From assembly GCF_000425025.1 (NCBI RefSeq), contig NZ_KE384294.1, forward strand, positions 102,902 through 166,901: a DNA stretch of 64,000 bases, in the 5' to 3' direction. The DNA is from Streptococcus castoreus DSM 17536 (GTDB lineage Bacteria > Bacillota > Bacilli > Lactobacillales > Streptococcaceae). Shown piece after piece: positions 25,138 through 33,724 of this stretch. The notes under the pieces are model-generated. The model saw only the letters and a program-made list of their open reading frames with translations. It ran no database searches and was not told the origin of the DNA. The number at the start of each line of letters is the position of its first letter. Positions within the stretch are counted from its first letter, which is position 1. The position numbers and the translations under genes were made by a program.

Positions 25138-27045
25138 ATGTCTTTAGCCATAACTCACTTCAAGGAACATCTTAACCTTTCTTTTTGCAGGGATTATATT
25201 CTAAACTACCATAAAATTACCTACAAAGAGCAAAAAAGGCTTGCTGATCTTCTTTTGGACAATACTTTTTTATTTACTGATAATTGGGATATGGAGCCCT
25301 GTCAGACACCTCAACAGTTAGATCCTATTACATGGAGCCAAGCGGTCACAGATGATCCTGAGTGGAACTTTATGTTGAACCGACAGACCTACCTGCAAAA
25401 ACTCATTCTTGCTTATCTCGTTGAAAGACAGGAATGCTACCTTCTAAAGCTCAAGCAACTTATTTTCAACTGGATTGACACAAACGTACCATTACAACCT
25501 CATACTCTTGCAACTCGGACGTTGGATACTGGTATTCGTTGTTTTTCCTGGGTTAAGTGTCTTATTTATCTCAAATGCTTTAATTTCTTAACCACTAAGG
25601 AAGAAGCCACCATCCTTGATGCCTTAGAAAAGCAGATCCATTTTCTTCATACCAATTACCTTGATAAATATAGCCTTAGTAATTGGGGGATTTTACAGAC
25701 TACTGCTATTCTTCTAGCTAATCATTACTTTAGCGAGCAATTAGACATTGCACCAGCCGTCGCATTTGCCAAAAAAGAATTACCCCTTCAAATTTCTCTC
25801 CAAATTCTTGAAGATGGTAGTCAATTTGAACAATCAACCATGTATCATGTCGAAGTTCTTAAATCACTTTTAGAATTAGCCGCCTTAGCACCGACTTATC
25901 TCCCACAACTAAAACCAACTCTTTTTGCAATGAGTGACTATATCCTAAAGATGACTGGACCTGATCACAAGCAAATTCCTCTAGGAGATAGTGATGTCAC
26001 AGACACTAGAGACATCTTAACCTTAGCTGCTACCCTTCTTGAAGAACCTCGTTTCAAGGCAGCAGCCTTTAAAAATCTTGATATTGATAGCCTTCTTCTA
26101 CTTGGTCAAGAAGGTGTTCAACGCTTTCAACAACTCCCTTTAGAAATACCGAAAGCTTTTGCCCACCATTTTCAAGACTCTGGGCACGTTATTATTAAAG
26201 AAAAGGATTATTACTTATTCTTTAAAAATGGTCCTATAGGAAGCTCTCATACGCACAGTGATCAAAATAGCCTTTGTCTTTATGTCAAAGACAAACCCAT
26301 TTTTTGCGATCCTGGTCGCTACACCTATAAAGAAAATAGCTTACGTTATGCCCTAAAAAGCGCTAGCTACCATACCACAGCCTTTCTAGAAGACCAAGAA
26401 CCAGAAATCATTCAAGGCTCCTGGTCCTACCTTTCTTATCCCAAATCTCATTTTTGTCAATTACGCCAAAAAGCGCACGCTTATCTGATTGAAGGAAGTT
26501 ATCAAACCCAATTTACCGATAGGGAAAACTACCAGCAAGACCGGCAAGTCATTTGCCTACCTGAGGGCATATTTTTGATTTTAGATCATATCAAAGCTAA
26601 AGGAGGGCACCGGTTAGTGACCCAATTTATCCTTGATGACCAAGTAGAGGTACAGCCAGATAAAATTCATCAGTTAAAAATCATCAGTGACACTCCTTTT
26701 GAGATTGAAACAACTCCACTTTCCAAATGTTACAACCAATGCTTGACCAGCAAGAAATTGATCAAGCGCAAATCCTTTCAAAACCAAGGTTACGATAGCA
26801 CGCTCTTGGTTCCTGAAGAAACCGAAGTGACAGTACTCACGCCATTACAAACAGGTCATTTGACACCCATTCCAAAAGCTCTTGCTTGGAATATTAGAGG
26901 AAAAAATTTTAATTATAGCCTTTGTGTCCTACAAGAAGATTTAGTGAGAGGGGAAAAGCTTGTTCTCTTAAATGGTTATAAAATTAGAGGAAAAGTGGTT
27001 GTTATCGACCACATAAAGAATGAGATTATTCGGCTTAAACACTAA
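25138..27045 (+). CDS. Heparinase II/III-family oligosaccharide lyase
   Basis: This 635-residue protein has the heparinase II/III layout: an N-terminal alpha/alpha toroid (about 1-330), with YSLSNWGILQTT and EQSTMYHVEVL carrying conserved Asn and Tyr/His positions, and a C-terminal beta-sandwich starting near GPIGSSHTHSDQNSLCLY, whose HTHSDQ motif is family-typical. It has no signal peptide, so it should act in the cytosol on imported glycosaminoglycan oligosaccharides. GGAAAGGAG precedes the ATG. It is the last gene of the PTS operon. Substrate (hyaluronan, chondroitin or heparin-type) is not decided by sequence. Confidence 0.85.
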   Translation: MSLAITHFKEHLNLSFCRDYILNYHKITYKEQKRLADLLLDNTFLFTDNWDMEPCQTPQQLDPITWSQAVTDDPEWNFMLNRQTYLQKLILAYLVERQECYLLKLKQLIFNWIDTNVPLQPHTLATRTLDTGIRCFSWVKCLIYLKCFNFLTTKEEATILDALEKQIHFLHTNYLDKYSLSNWGILQTTAILLANHYFSEQLDIAPAVAFAKKELPLQISLQILEDGSQFEQSTMYHVEVLKSLLELAALAPTYLPQLKPTLFAMSDYILKMTGPDHKQIPLGDSDVTDTRDILTLAATLLEEPRFKAAAFKNLDIDSLLLLGQEGVQRFQQLPLEIPKAFAHHFQDSGHVIIKEKDYYLFFKNGPIGSSHTHSDQNSLCLYVKDKPIFCDPGRYTYKENSLRYALKSASYHTTAFLEDQEPEIIQGSWSYLSYPKSHFCQLRQKAHAYLIEGSYQTQFTDRENYQQDRQVICLPEGIFLILDHIKAKGGHRLVTQFILDDQVEVQPDKIHQLKIISDTPFEIETTPLSKCYNQCLTSKKLIKRKSFQNQGYDSTLLVPEETEVTVLTPLQTGHLTPIPKALAWNIRGKNFNYSLCVLQEDLVRGEKLVLLNGYKIRGKVVVIDHIKNEIIRLKH

Positions 27046-27066
27046 ATAAATTGCCTATTCATATGT

Positions 27067-27072
27067 TATAAT
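27067..27072 (+). promoter_or_regulatory. Extended -10 promoter of regR
   Basis: TGTTATAAT with the box at 27067-27072, about 37 bases before the regR ATG. No GTAAAC operator copy is seen here, so autoregulation is not suggested. Confidence 0.6.
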
Positions 27073-27108
27073 AATACTAATCATTACTATACAAAAGGAG
27101 TGTATGCA

Positions 27109-28104
27109 ATGCAGCGCAAAGTAACCATTAGAGATATTGCTGAATTGGCTAAAACTTCCAAAACGACAGTTTCCTTTTATTTAAATGAGAAATTCGATAA
27201 AATGTCAGAAGAAACAAAAAGTCGCATCAAAGAGGCCATCGAAGCCACTAACTATAAACCAAGTATTGCTGCCAGAAGCTTAAATGCAAAATCAACCAAG
27301 CTGATTGGCGTGGTTATTGGCGATATTACCAATAGTTTTTCAAATCAAATTGTCAAAGGAATCGAAAGCAAAGCACAAGAATTTGGCTACCAAATTATCA
27401 TTGGTAATAGTAACTACGACCCCTCTCGTGAAGATGAGTTAATCGAAAAAATGCTTAATCTAGGGGTTGATGGTTTTATTATTCAGCCAACATCCAATTT
27501 TAGAAAATACTCACGAATCATTAACGTCAAGAAAAAGCATGTGGTTTTTTTTGATAGCCAACTTTACGAACACCGCACAAATTGGGTCAAAACTAACAAT
27601 TACGATGCGGTATACGACACCATTCAGCAATGCATTAACAAAGGGTATCAAAACTTCATCATGATTACGGGGAATCCAAATCTTCTCAGCACACGTATTG
27701 AGCGTGCCTCAGGTTTTATCGATGTCTTAGAAGCTAACCACCTTGATTATCAGCAAATGATTATCGAAGAAAACCAAACAAGTTCTGATACCATTGCTCA
27801 ATTTCTACAACACTCCCTAACCGAGAAAAGTCTCGTATTTGTTCCCAACTGCTGGGCACTGCCAAAAATTTTCACCGCCATGAAAACCTTGGACATTAAT
27901 TTACCAGAAACTGGTCTCGTTGGCTTTGATAATACCGAATGGACGAAATTCTCCTCACCTAGTATTACCACAATTATTCAACCCGCCTATGAAGAAGGAG
28001 AGCAGGCTACAAAGATTTTAATTGACGATATTGAAGGGCTTAGCAAAGAAGCTAAGCAACAAATTTTTGACTGTCAAGTTAATTGGCAAGAGTCTACCTT
28101 CTAG
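27109..28104 (+). CDS. regR: LacI/GalR-family repressor of the hyaluronan catabolic genes
   Basis: This 331-residue regulator has an N-terminal helix-turn-helix (TIRDIAELAKTSKTTVSFYL) and hinge (NYKPSIAARSLNAKSTKLIG), then a periplasmic-binding-protein-like effector domain. The start at 27109 (MQRKVTIRD) is 8 bases from AGGAG; an earlier in-frame GTG is too close to it. Its pneumococcal homologue RegR represses hyaluronate lyase and the ugl-PTS cluster. The GTAAAC-type palindromes at both divergent promoters (20974-21016 and 21247-21261) are its likely targets. Confidence 0.92.
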   Translation: MQRKVTIRDIAELAKTSKTTVSFYLNEKFDKMSEETKSRIKEAIEATNYKPSIAARSLNAKSTKLIGVVIGDITNSFSNQIVKGIESKAQEFGYQIIIGNSNYDPSREDELIEKMLNLGVDGFIIQPTSNFRKYSRIINVKKKHVVFFDSQLYEHRTNWVKTNNYDAVYDTIQQCINKGYQNFIMITGNPNLLSTRIERASGFIDVLEANHLDYQQMIIEENQTSSDTIAQFLQHSLTEKSLVFVPNCWALPKIFTAMKTLDINLPETGLVGFDNTEWTKFSSPSITTIIQPAYEEGEQATKILIDDIEGLSKEAKQQIFDCQVNWQESTF

Positions 28105-28176
28105 TCTTTTTTACAACCGACTAGATAAAAAAAGTTGCGATTAGTGACCTTAACAATCCTAAGGTTCAGATGATGT

Positions 28177-28208
28177 TTTCTTAAGGAATGTTACATCACA
28201 TTAAGAAA
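28177..28208 (+). promoter_or_regulatory. Inverted repeat upstream of the second small membrane-protein gene
   Basis: TTTCTTAA (28177-28184) and TTAAGAAA (28201-28208) form an 8-base inverted repeat with a 16-base gap, followed by a TATTAT box at 28221-28226. It could be a regulator site; the regulator is unknown. Confidence 0.35.
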
Positions 28209-28263
28209 GCAAGAAAGTGCTATTATTCTTATCAATAAGAGGAAAAACAAAGAGGAACTCCGA

Positions 28264-28680
28264 ATGCCTATCACCATTATTTCTCAGCTATCATTTCTCA
28301 ACTCACTAGAAGATAAAGTCATCTTCATCAACAAAAGATATATGACCACTATTCCTAATCATAGTTCCAGAACCCTTTCACTTCCTGACAGCATCAATGG
28401 TTCATCCACTTATTCTTTATCCTGCAATCGGTTAGGCTTTCCCGCTATTAAGATTCAGGAGGGTGATACCATTTTTGTTGTCAATAATCCTTATTATAGG
28501 ATTGCCATTATCGTGGTTTTACTCTGCTTTCTCAGTGTAATTTGCTTGAAATTTTCAACTATCCAACTCCCCTCTTTTTACGATCAATATTCTCTACTCC
28601 TTAATACTTTCTTGATATCAATGGTAAATTTTATTCCCCGTTATCGCCTTATCAAAGATGCCCCCAACTTGCACATCTAA
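28264..28680 (+). CDS. Small membrane protein of unknown function
   Basis: This 138-residue product has a soluble N-terminal part (about 1-78) with RTLSLPDSINGSSTYSL and IKIQEGDTIFVVNNP, then two membrane segments (about 79-98 and 108-124), ending MVNFIPRYRLIKDAPN. It resembles the product at 17339-17704 in architecture and in the NP turn and PRY/PRF tail. It follows regR on the same strand and has an AGAGGA site. I do not recognise the family. Confidence 0.65.
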   Translation: MPITIISQLSFLNSLEDKVIFINKRYMTTIPNHSSRTLSLPDSINGSSTYSLSCNRLGFPAIKIQEGDTIFVVNNPYYRIAIIVVLLCFLSVICLKFSTIQLPSFYDQYSLLLNTFLISMVNFIPRYRLIKDAPNLHI

Positions 28681-28692
28681 GTTTTTAACATT

Positions 28693-28729
28693 AAAAAAGG
28701 TTCGAGACAACCAATCTCAAACCTTTTTT
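28693..28729. terminator. Bidirectional terminator
   Basis: AAAAAAGGTTCGAGA pairs with TCTCAAACCTTTTTT (one mismatch), between the small membrane gene and the ATPase gene that face each other. Confidence 0.9.
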
Positions 28730-28736
28730 GTTACAA

Positions 28737-31418
28737 CTAGATCGCTTTTTCATCTTGACCAAGTGAGCGCTGAACAGCTTTCACAAGTTCAACAAGAGCA
28801 ACCATCAAGAGACTTCCGACAATGACCACCAACCATTGGGTGAGCGACAAGTGAGTCACGTGGAAGAATTTGTTAAATCCAGGAACAATTACTGTTGCCA
28901 TCAAGGCTACAAAGGCTACTGGAATAGAGTAATTAAATAATTTATTCTTGAATAAACCAACCGTAAAGACTGATTGGTAAACCGATTTCACATTATAAGC
29001 ATGTACCAATTGAATCAAACCAAGGGTCACATAAGCCATCGTCAGGGCATCAGCATGTACTTCTTTATAAGCCGTATGCTCTGGGAACATCAAAGCAAAT
29101 CCATAAACACCAAGAACCAACATGGTTTGGAAAGCGCCTTGGTAAAGGATAGCTTCTTTTACCCCACCATCAAAGAAACTTGATTTACGTCCACGAGGTT
29201 TGTGTTTCATAACACCTGGTTCAGCAGGTTCAACACCAAGGGCAATAGCTGGTAAGGTATCTGTTACCAAGTTAATCCAAAGTAAGTGAACAGGTTGAAG
29301 CACATCCCAACCAAACAAGGTAGCAAGGAAGATGGTAAAGACTTCTGCCATGTTCGCAGAAAGTAAGTATTGGATTGTTTTTTGGATATTTGAAAAGACC
29401 TTGCGTCCTTCTTCAACCGCAACGATAATAGTTGCAAAGTTATCATCTGCAAGAACCATATCAGAAGCTCCCTTAGAAACCTCTGTACCTGTAATCCCCA
29501 TTCCGATACCAATATCAGCTGTTTTAAGAGATGGCGCATCATTAACCCCATCACCAGTCATGGCAACAACCTTGCCTTCATTTTGCCAAGCCTTAACGAT
29601 ACGAACTTTATGCTCAGGAGATACACGGGCATAAACAGAATATTGTTTGAACACTTTTTGGAAGTCTTCGTCTGATAGTTCGTTGAGTTCAGCACCTGTA
29701 AAGACATGATCAACACCATCGTCTTCAATGATACCAAGACGTTTAGCAATAGCCTCTGCTGTATCTTGGTGGTCACCAGTAATCATGATTGGACGAATAC
29801 CAGCTTCCTTAGCCACCTTAACGGCTTGCGCTGCTTCAGGACGTTCAGGGTCAATCATACCAACCAAACCAGAGAAGACAAGCTTAGCTTCAACAACTTC
29901 CGATTCTAAAGTTGGCAAAGTATCAGAATATTTGTAGGCCATCATCAAGACGCGAAGAGCTTGCTTAGCAAGGCTCTTATTGGTGTCAAGAATAGCTTGT
30001 TTATCAGCATCTGTAATCGGACGAACTTGCCCATTTTCTTCAATTTGAGTGAGACGCTTCAACAACTGGTCGGGAGCCCCTTTAACAGCAATGAAGTATT
30101 TGCCATCAGCTTGCTTATGAATAGTAGACATCAATTTACGCTCAGAATCAAATGGCAATTCTGCCACACGTGGTTCTGACGTCAAGACCTCACGAACATC
30201 AAAATTGTGATCTAAACCAAATTGTACCAAAGCGGTTTCTGTCGGATCACCTATCAATTTACCAGATGGATCAACTTTTGTATCATTAGCAAAGTTCATC
30301 ACACGAAGGGTATTATTGTCAAAGGCAATATCAACAGATGAACTCTGAAGTGTCCCGTTAGTATAAACTTTTTCAACGGTCATTTGGTTCATTGTCAAAG
30401 TGCCTGTTTTATCTGATGCGATGATTTCAGTAGACCCCAATGTTTCAACCGCTGGTAACTTACGGATGATTGCATGACGTTTGGCAAGTACCTGTGTCCC
30501 AAGAGAAAGCACAACTGTAACGATAGCCGGTAACCCTTCAGGAATAGCAGCAACCGCAAGTGCCACTGAAGTCATTAGCCCCTCAAGTGGGTGTTGACCA
30601 CGCAAGAAAACACCTACTGCAAAAGTCGCCGCTGCAATCACAAGGATAGCATAAGTTAGAATTTTAGAAAGGTTGTCAAGGTTTTGCTTCAATGGGGTAT
30701 CTGTTTCATCAGCATTAGCAAGCATACCAGCAATGTGTCCAACTTCAGTATACATCCCAGTATTCGTCACAACACCCATCCCTCGACCATAAGTCACGTT
30801 TGAGTTTTGGTACCCCATATTGACACGATCACCAATACCGGCATCCTCAGAAACAGGTGTTGACAAGTCTTTTTCAACGGGAACAGATTCACCAGTCAAA
30901 GCTGCCTCTTCGATTTTTAAAGAATTCACTTCTAAAAGACGCATATCGGCTGGAACAACATCGCCTGCTTCTAGCAAGACAATATCACCAGGAACTAATT
31001 CTTTAGAATCCACTTCAATCACATGTCCATCACGGCGAATGCGAGCCAGTGGACTTGACATTGATTTTAAAGCTTCAATAGCCGCCTCTGCTTGACCCTC
31101 TTGGTAAACACCAAATGCCGCATTCAAAACGACGACAGCCAAGATGATAACCGCATCTGTCAGACCCTCCATGCCCTCAGTGATGACTGAAAGCACTGCC
31201 GCAACCAATAAGATGATAATCATTAAATCCTTGAATTGATCCAAGAATTTCATCAAAACACTACGTTTCTCACCCTCTGTCAGCTCGTTACGACCATATT
31301 CAGCTAGACGTTTTTGTGCTTCTACACTTGTCAAACCCTCACGGCTAGTCTCCAACTGAGTCAATACCGTTTCTTCATTTTGCGTGTAAAACGCTTCATG
31401 TCTTTGTTCTTTCGACAA
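28737..31418 (-). CDS. Cation-transporting P-type ATPase (PacL/CaxP/MgtA-like)
   Basis: This 893-residue P2-type ATPase has a cation_ATPase_N domain, the actuator TGES (AALTGESVPVEK), the M4 motif AIPEGLPAIV, the phosphorylated Asp in SDKTGTLTMNQ, the hinge MTGDGVNDAPSLK and the M6 motif WINLVTDTLPA. This pattern fits Ca2+ or Mn2+ export at the membrane. The pneumococcal homologue (CaxP/MgtA) exports calcium and is governed by a manganese-sensing yybP-ykoY riboswitch, and the same leader type is present here. Cation choice is inferred from that parallel. Its ribosome site is GGGAGG. Confidence 0.88.
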   Translation of the reverse strand: MSKEQRHEAFYTQNEETVLTQLETSREGLTSVEAQKRLAEYGRNELTEGEKRSVLMKFLDQFKDLMIIILLVAAVLSVITEGMEGLTDAVIILAVVVLNAAFGVYQEGQAEAAIEALKSMSSPLARIRRDGHVIEVDSKELVPGDIVLLEAGDVVPADMRLLEVNSLKIEEAALTGESVPVEKDLSTPVSEDAGIGDRVNMGYQNSNVTYGRGMGVVTNTGMYTEVGHIAGMLANADETDTPLKQNLDNLSKILTYAILVIAAATFAVGVFLRGQHPLEGLMTSVALAVAAIPEGLPAIVTVVLSLGTQVLAKRHAIIRKLPAVETLGSTEIIASDKTGTLTMNQMTVEKVYTNGTLQSSSVDIAFDNNTLRVMNFANDTKVDPSGKLIGDPTETALVQFGLDHNFDVREVLTSEPRVAELPFDSERKLMSTIHKQADGKYFIAVKGAPDQLLKRLTQIEENGQVRPITDADKQAILDTNKSLAKQALRVLMMAYKYSDTLPTLESEVVEAKLVFSGLVGMIDPERPEAAQAVKVAKEAGIRPIMITGDHQDTAEAIAKRLGIIEDDGVDHVFTGAELNELSDEDFQKVFKQYSVYARVSPEHKVRIVKAWQNEGKVVAMTGDGVNDAPSLKTADIGIGMGITGTEVSKGASDMVLADDNFATIIVAVEEGRKVFSNIQKTIQYLLSANMAEVFTIFLATLFGWDVLQPVHLLWINLVTDTLPAIALGVEPAEPGVMKHKPRGRKSSFFDGGVKEAILYQGAFQTMLVLGVYGFALMFPEHTAYKEVHADALTMAYVTLGLIQLVHAYNVKSVYQSVFTVGLFKNKLFNYSIPVAFVALMATVIVPGFNKFFHVTHLSLTQWLVVIVGSLLMVALVELVKAVQRSLGQDEKAI

Positions 31419-31459
31419 ATTAGTACCTCCCTTAAGTCTTTTTATCCTGCATCAAATAA

Positions 31460-31491
31460 AAAAACCTGTTTATTTTTCTTAAACAAGTCTC
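31460..31491 (-). terminator. Riboswitch-controlled terminator in the ATPase leader
   Basis: On the minus strand ACTTGTTTA pairs with TAAACAGGT (G-U allowed), followed by a long T run. The 5' arm overlaps the 3' strand of the riboswitch basal stem (GCGAGACTTG), as expected for a transcriptional switch. Confidence 0.75.
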
Positions 31492-31569
31492 GCTGTTTCA
31501 GATTGTACCGGAAATCGAAATTCCGTATTGACGATACAATCACGGCTAACCGTCTGCTACTCCCTTGAT
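31483..31569 (-). ncRNA. yybP-ykoY manganese riboswitch
   Basis: The minus-strand leader contains the hallmark pieces in order: CAAGGGAGTAGC at the 5' end, a GACGGTTAGCCGT-type arm, GTCAATACGG, then GGTACAATCTGAAACAGCGAGACTTG at the 3' end, which closes the basal stem with CAAGGGAG. This is the yybP-ykoY family, which binds Mn2+ between two docked loops. It lies between a -10 box at 31579-31584 and the ATPase gene, with a terminator directly after it. Confidence 0.85.
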
Positions 31570-31578
31570 ATAATAATT

Positions 31579-31607
31579 ATTATAGTAAAAATATCAACGA
31601 AAAACAA
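31579..31607 (-). promoter_or_regulatory. Promoter of the riboswitch-ATPase transcript
   Basis: On the minus strand TTGTTT, a 17-base spacer and TATAAT (31579-31584). Confidence 0.6.
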
Positions 31608-31632
31608 GAAAAAAACACTAAAAAATAGAGAA

Positions 31633-31665
31633 AAAACCAAAAATCATCAGATGATTTTTGGTTTT
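31633..31665. terminator. Long bidirectional terminator
   Basis: A perfect 16-base inverted repeat (AAAACCAAAAATCATC and its complement) around one base, flanked by A and T runs. It lies downstream of the ywiB-like gene. A partial copy of its centre (ATCTGATGATTTTT) occurs again at about 31730-31743. Confidence 0.75.
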
Positions 31666-31747
31666 ATTTGTTGTTTTTTATTATATTTTAACTTTTTTGG
31701 TGTTATTTAGGGATTTTTATAACTTTTTTATCTGATGATTTTTTTGA

Positions 31748-32155
31748 TTACTCGTCATCAGTCTCAGGAAAGGTCCATCTTAACTCAAGTTGATAGCTCG
31801 CAAAAGACGTTTCCGTATTGACTTGCAATAAGTCATAGTGAAGAATCAAACACTGATCTGCTTGATACCATTGATAATGGTGTGTATCTGTTAGAAATGG
31901 TTGAATCCCCATAGGTGTTGGAAGAGTAATTAAGACCTTTTTCCCCACCAAAAATTTCATGATAGACTGCGGTTTGGAAAAACGACTCATGGTTAATGCC
32001 GTTTTATTATACTTGATGACAACCTTTTCCTTGTCATTATTTTGGTAAATCAGGTACTGGTAGCCCGCCTTTTCTCTCCATTCACAGTCATAAATTTCTT
32101 GAATAATTTCTGTCTCATCTCCAAAATGAATATGATTAGTTAGCTGTAATTTCAT
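31748..32155 (-). CDS. DUF1934 (YwiB-like) protein
   Basis: This 135-residue protein fits the DUF1934 beta-barrel (calycin-like) family, with alternating beta strands such as KVVIKYNKTALTMSRF, VLITLPTPMGIQPF and QCLILHYDLL. Function is unknown. In Bacilli the gene is commonly beside rpoE/ywfO-type genes; here it diverges from the HD-domain gene. Confidence 0.75.
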   Translation of the reverse strand: MKLQLTNHIHFGDETEIIQEIYDCEWREKAGYQYLIYQNNDKEKVVIKYNKTALTMSRFSKPQSIMKFLVGKKVLITLPTPMGIQPFLTDTHHYQWYQADQCLILHYDLLQVNTETSFASYQLELRWTFPETDDE

Positions 32156-32223
32156 AGGCTCTCTTTCTATTCCATTCTCACTTGCCTATTCTATCAATTT
32201 CTCCTCATTTTATCAATTTTTGT

Positions 32224-32229
32224 TATAAT
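32224..32229 (+). promoter_or_regulatory. Extended -10 that may give a leaderless mRNA
   Basis: TGTTATAAT with the box at 32224-32229. The ATG of the HD gene begins at 32236, six bases after the box, which is where transcription should start. Confidence 0.6.
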
Positions 32230-32235
32230 AAGACT

Positions 32236-33537
32236 ATGAATGAAAAAGTATTTCGTGACCCTGTTCACAACTATATCCATGTTAACAATCAAATGATTTA
32301 TGACCTCATTAATGCGAGAGAATTTCAGCGTTTGAGACGTATCAAGCAGGTTCCTACAACCTCCTTCACCTTCCACGGAGCAGAGCACAGTCGCTTTTCA
32401 CACTGTCTAGGTGTTTATGAAATTGCCCGTCGTGTCACAGCTATTTTTGAAAAAAAATATACCAACATCTGGAATCAGGAAGAAAGCCTAGTAACGATGA
32501 CTGCTGCACTTTTGCACGATATTGGTCATGGTGCCTATTCTCATACCTTTGAGACCCTTTTCCATACTGATCACGAGACTTTTACTCAGGACATCATTAC
32601 CAACCCTAATACCGAAGTCAATGCAATTTTGGTACGCCATGCCCCTGATTTTCCAGATAAGGTAGCCAGCGTGATTAATCACACCTATCCCAACAAGCAA
32701 GTTGTCCAACTCATCTCTAGTCAAATTGACTGTGACCGTATGGATTATCTCTTGAGAGATTCTTATTTCTCCGCTGCTAATTATGGTCAGTTTGATTTAA
32801 TGAGAATCTTACGGGTTATCCAACCAGTTGAGGATGGTATTGTTTTTGATCGCAGCGGGATGCACGCTGTGGAGGACTATATCGTCAGCCGTTTTCAAAT
32901 GTATATGCAGGTCTATTTTCACCCTGCTAGCAGAGCTGTCGAATTGATTCTCCAAAACCTGCTAAAACGAGCTAAGAAATTATACCCCGATCAAAAGAAT
33001 TATTTCAAGAAAACCGCCCCCAGTCTTATTCCTTTCTTTGAAAAAACTGCCACGTTGAAAGATTATCTATCTTTAGACGATGGGGTGTTAAATACTTACT
33101 TCCAAGTTTGGATGATAAGTGAAGACCATATCTTATCGGACTTAGCTAGCCGCTTTATTAACCGCAAAATTCTAAAATCGGTCACCTTTGATCAAGACTC
33201 CCAAGAAGATTTGGAACGACTCCGCCAGTTAGTCGAATCAGTCGGTTTTGATCCTAATTACTATACAGGTATCCATATCAACTTTGATTTGCCTTATGAC
33301 ATCTATCGACCAGCATTAGAAAAACCCCGAACACAGATTGAGATGATCCAAAAAGACGGTAGCCGTGCCGAACTCTCACAGCTATCTCCGCTTGTCAAAG
33401 CTTTAACAGGAACCACTTATGGAGACCGTCGCTTCTATTTCCCAAAAGAAATGTTGGAACTTGATGACCTTTTTACATCAAGCAAAGAAGCATTCATTAG
33501 CTACATATCCAATGGACATTTTCATTTCAATAATTAA
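32236..33537 (+). CDS. HD-domain phosphohydrolase (YwfO/SAMHD1-like)
   Basis: This 433-residue metal-dependent HD hydrolase has the HD motif in AALLHDIGHGAYSHTFE, the upstream His in FTFHGAEHSRFSHCLGVYE, and the catalytic Asp in QIDCDRMDYLLRDSY. Relatives such as Enterococcus EF1143 hydrolyse dNTPs, so a role in nucleotide pools is possible. The ATG giving MNEKVFRDPVHNYIHV matches the family start. It has no Shine-Dalgarno sequence and lies at the expected transcription start, so the mRNA may be leaderless. Longer upstream frames would run through the -10 box. Confidence 0.88.
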   Translation: MNEKVFRDPVHNYIHVNNQMIYDLINAREFQRLRRIKQVPTTSFTFHGAEHSRFSHCLGVYEIARRVTAIFEKKYTNIWNQEESLVTMTAALLHDIGHGAYSHTFETLFHTDHETFTQDIITNPNTEVNAILVRHAPDFPDKVASVINHTYPNKQVVQLISSQIDCDRMDYLLRDSYFSAANYGQFDLMRILRVIQPVEDGIVFDRSGMHAVEDYIVSRFQMYMQVYFHPASRAVELILQNLLKRAKKLYPDQKNYFKKTAPSLIPFFEKTATLKDYLSLDDGVLNTYFQVWMISEDHILSDLASRFINRKILKSVTFDQDSQEDLERLRQLVESVGFDPNYYTGIHINFDLPYDIYRPALEKPRTQIEMIQKDGSRAELSQLSPLVKALTGTTYGDRRFYFPKEMLELDDLFTSSKEAFISYISNGHFHFNN

Positions 33538-33724
33538 AGAGTTCTCATTTTTCTGATGCCTCATTAGTGTTTTACTTCAATAGAAGTTGATCAGATTTTC
33601 TCAAATAAAACGTTTTCTTGTGCTTTTCCTGACTTTCTTTCTCCATTCCATGACAAAAGCGCCTATTTTTAGTAAGATAATGGGTAGAGCATTTTTATGA
33701 CCAAAGAAAAACAAGGAGAATTCC

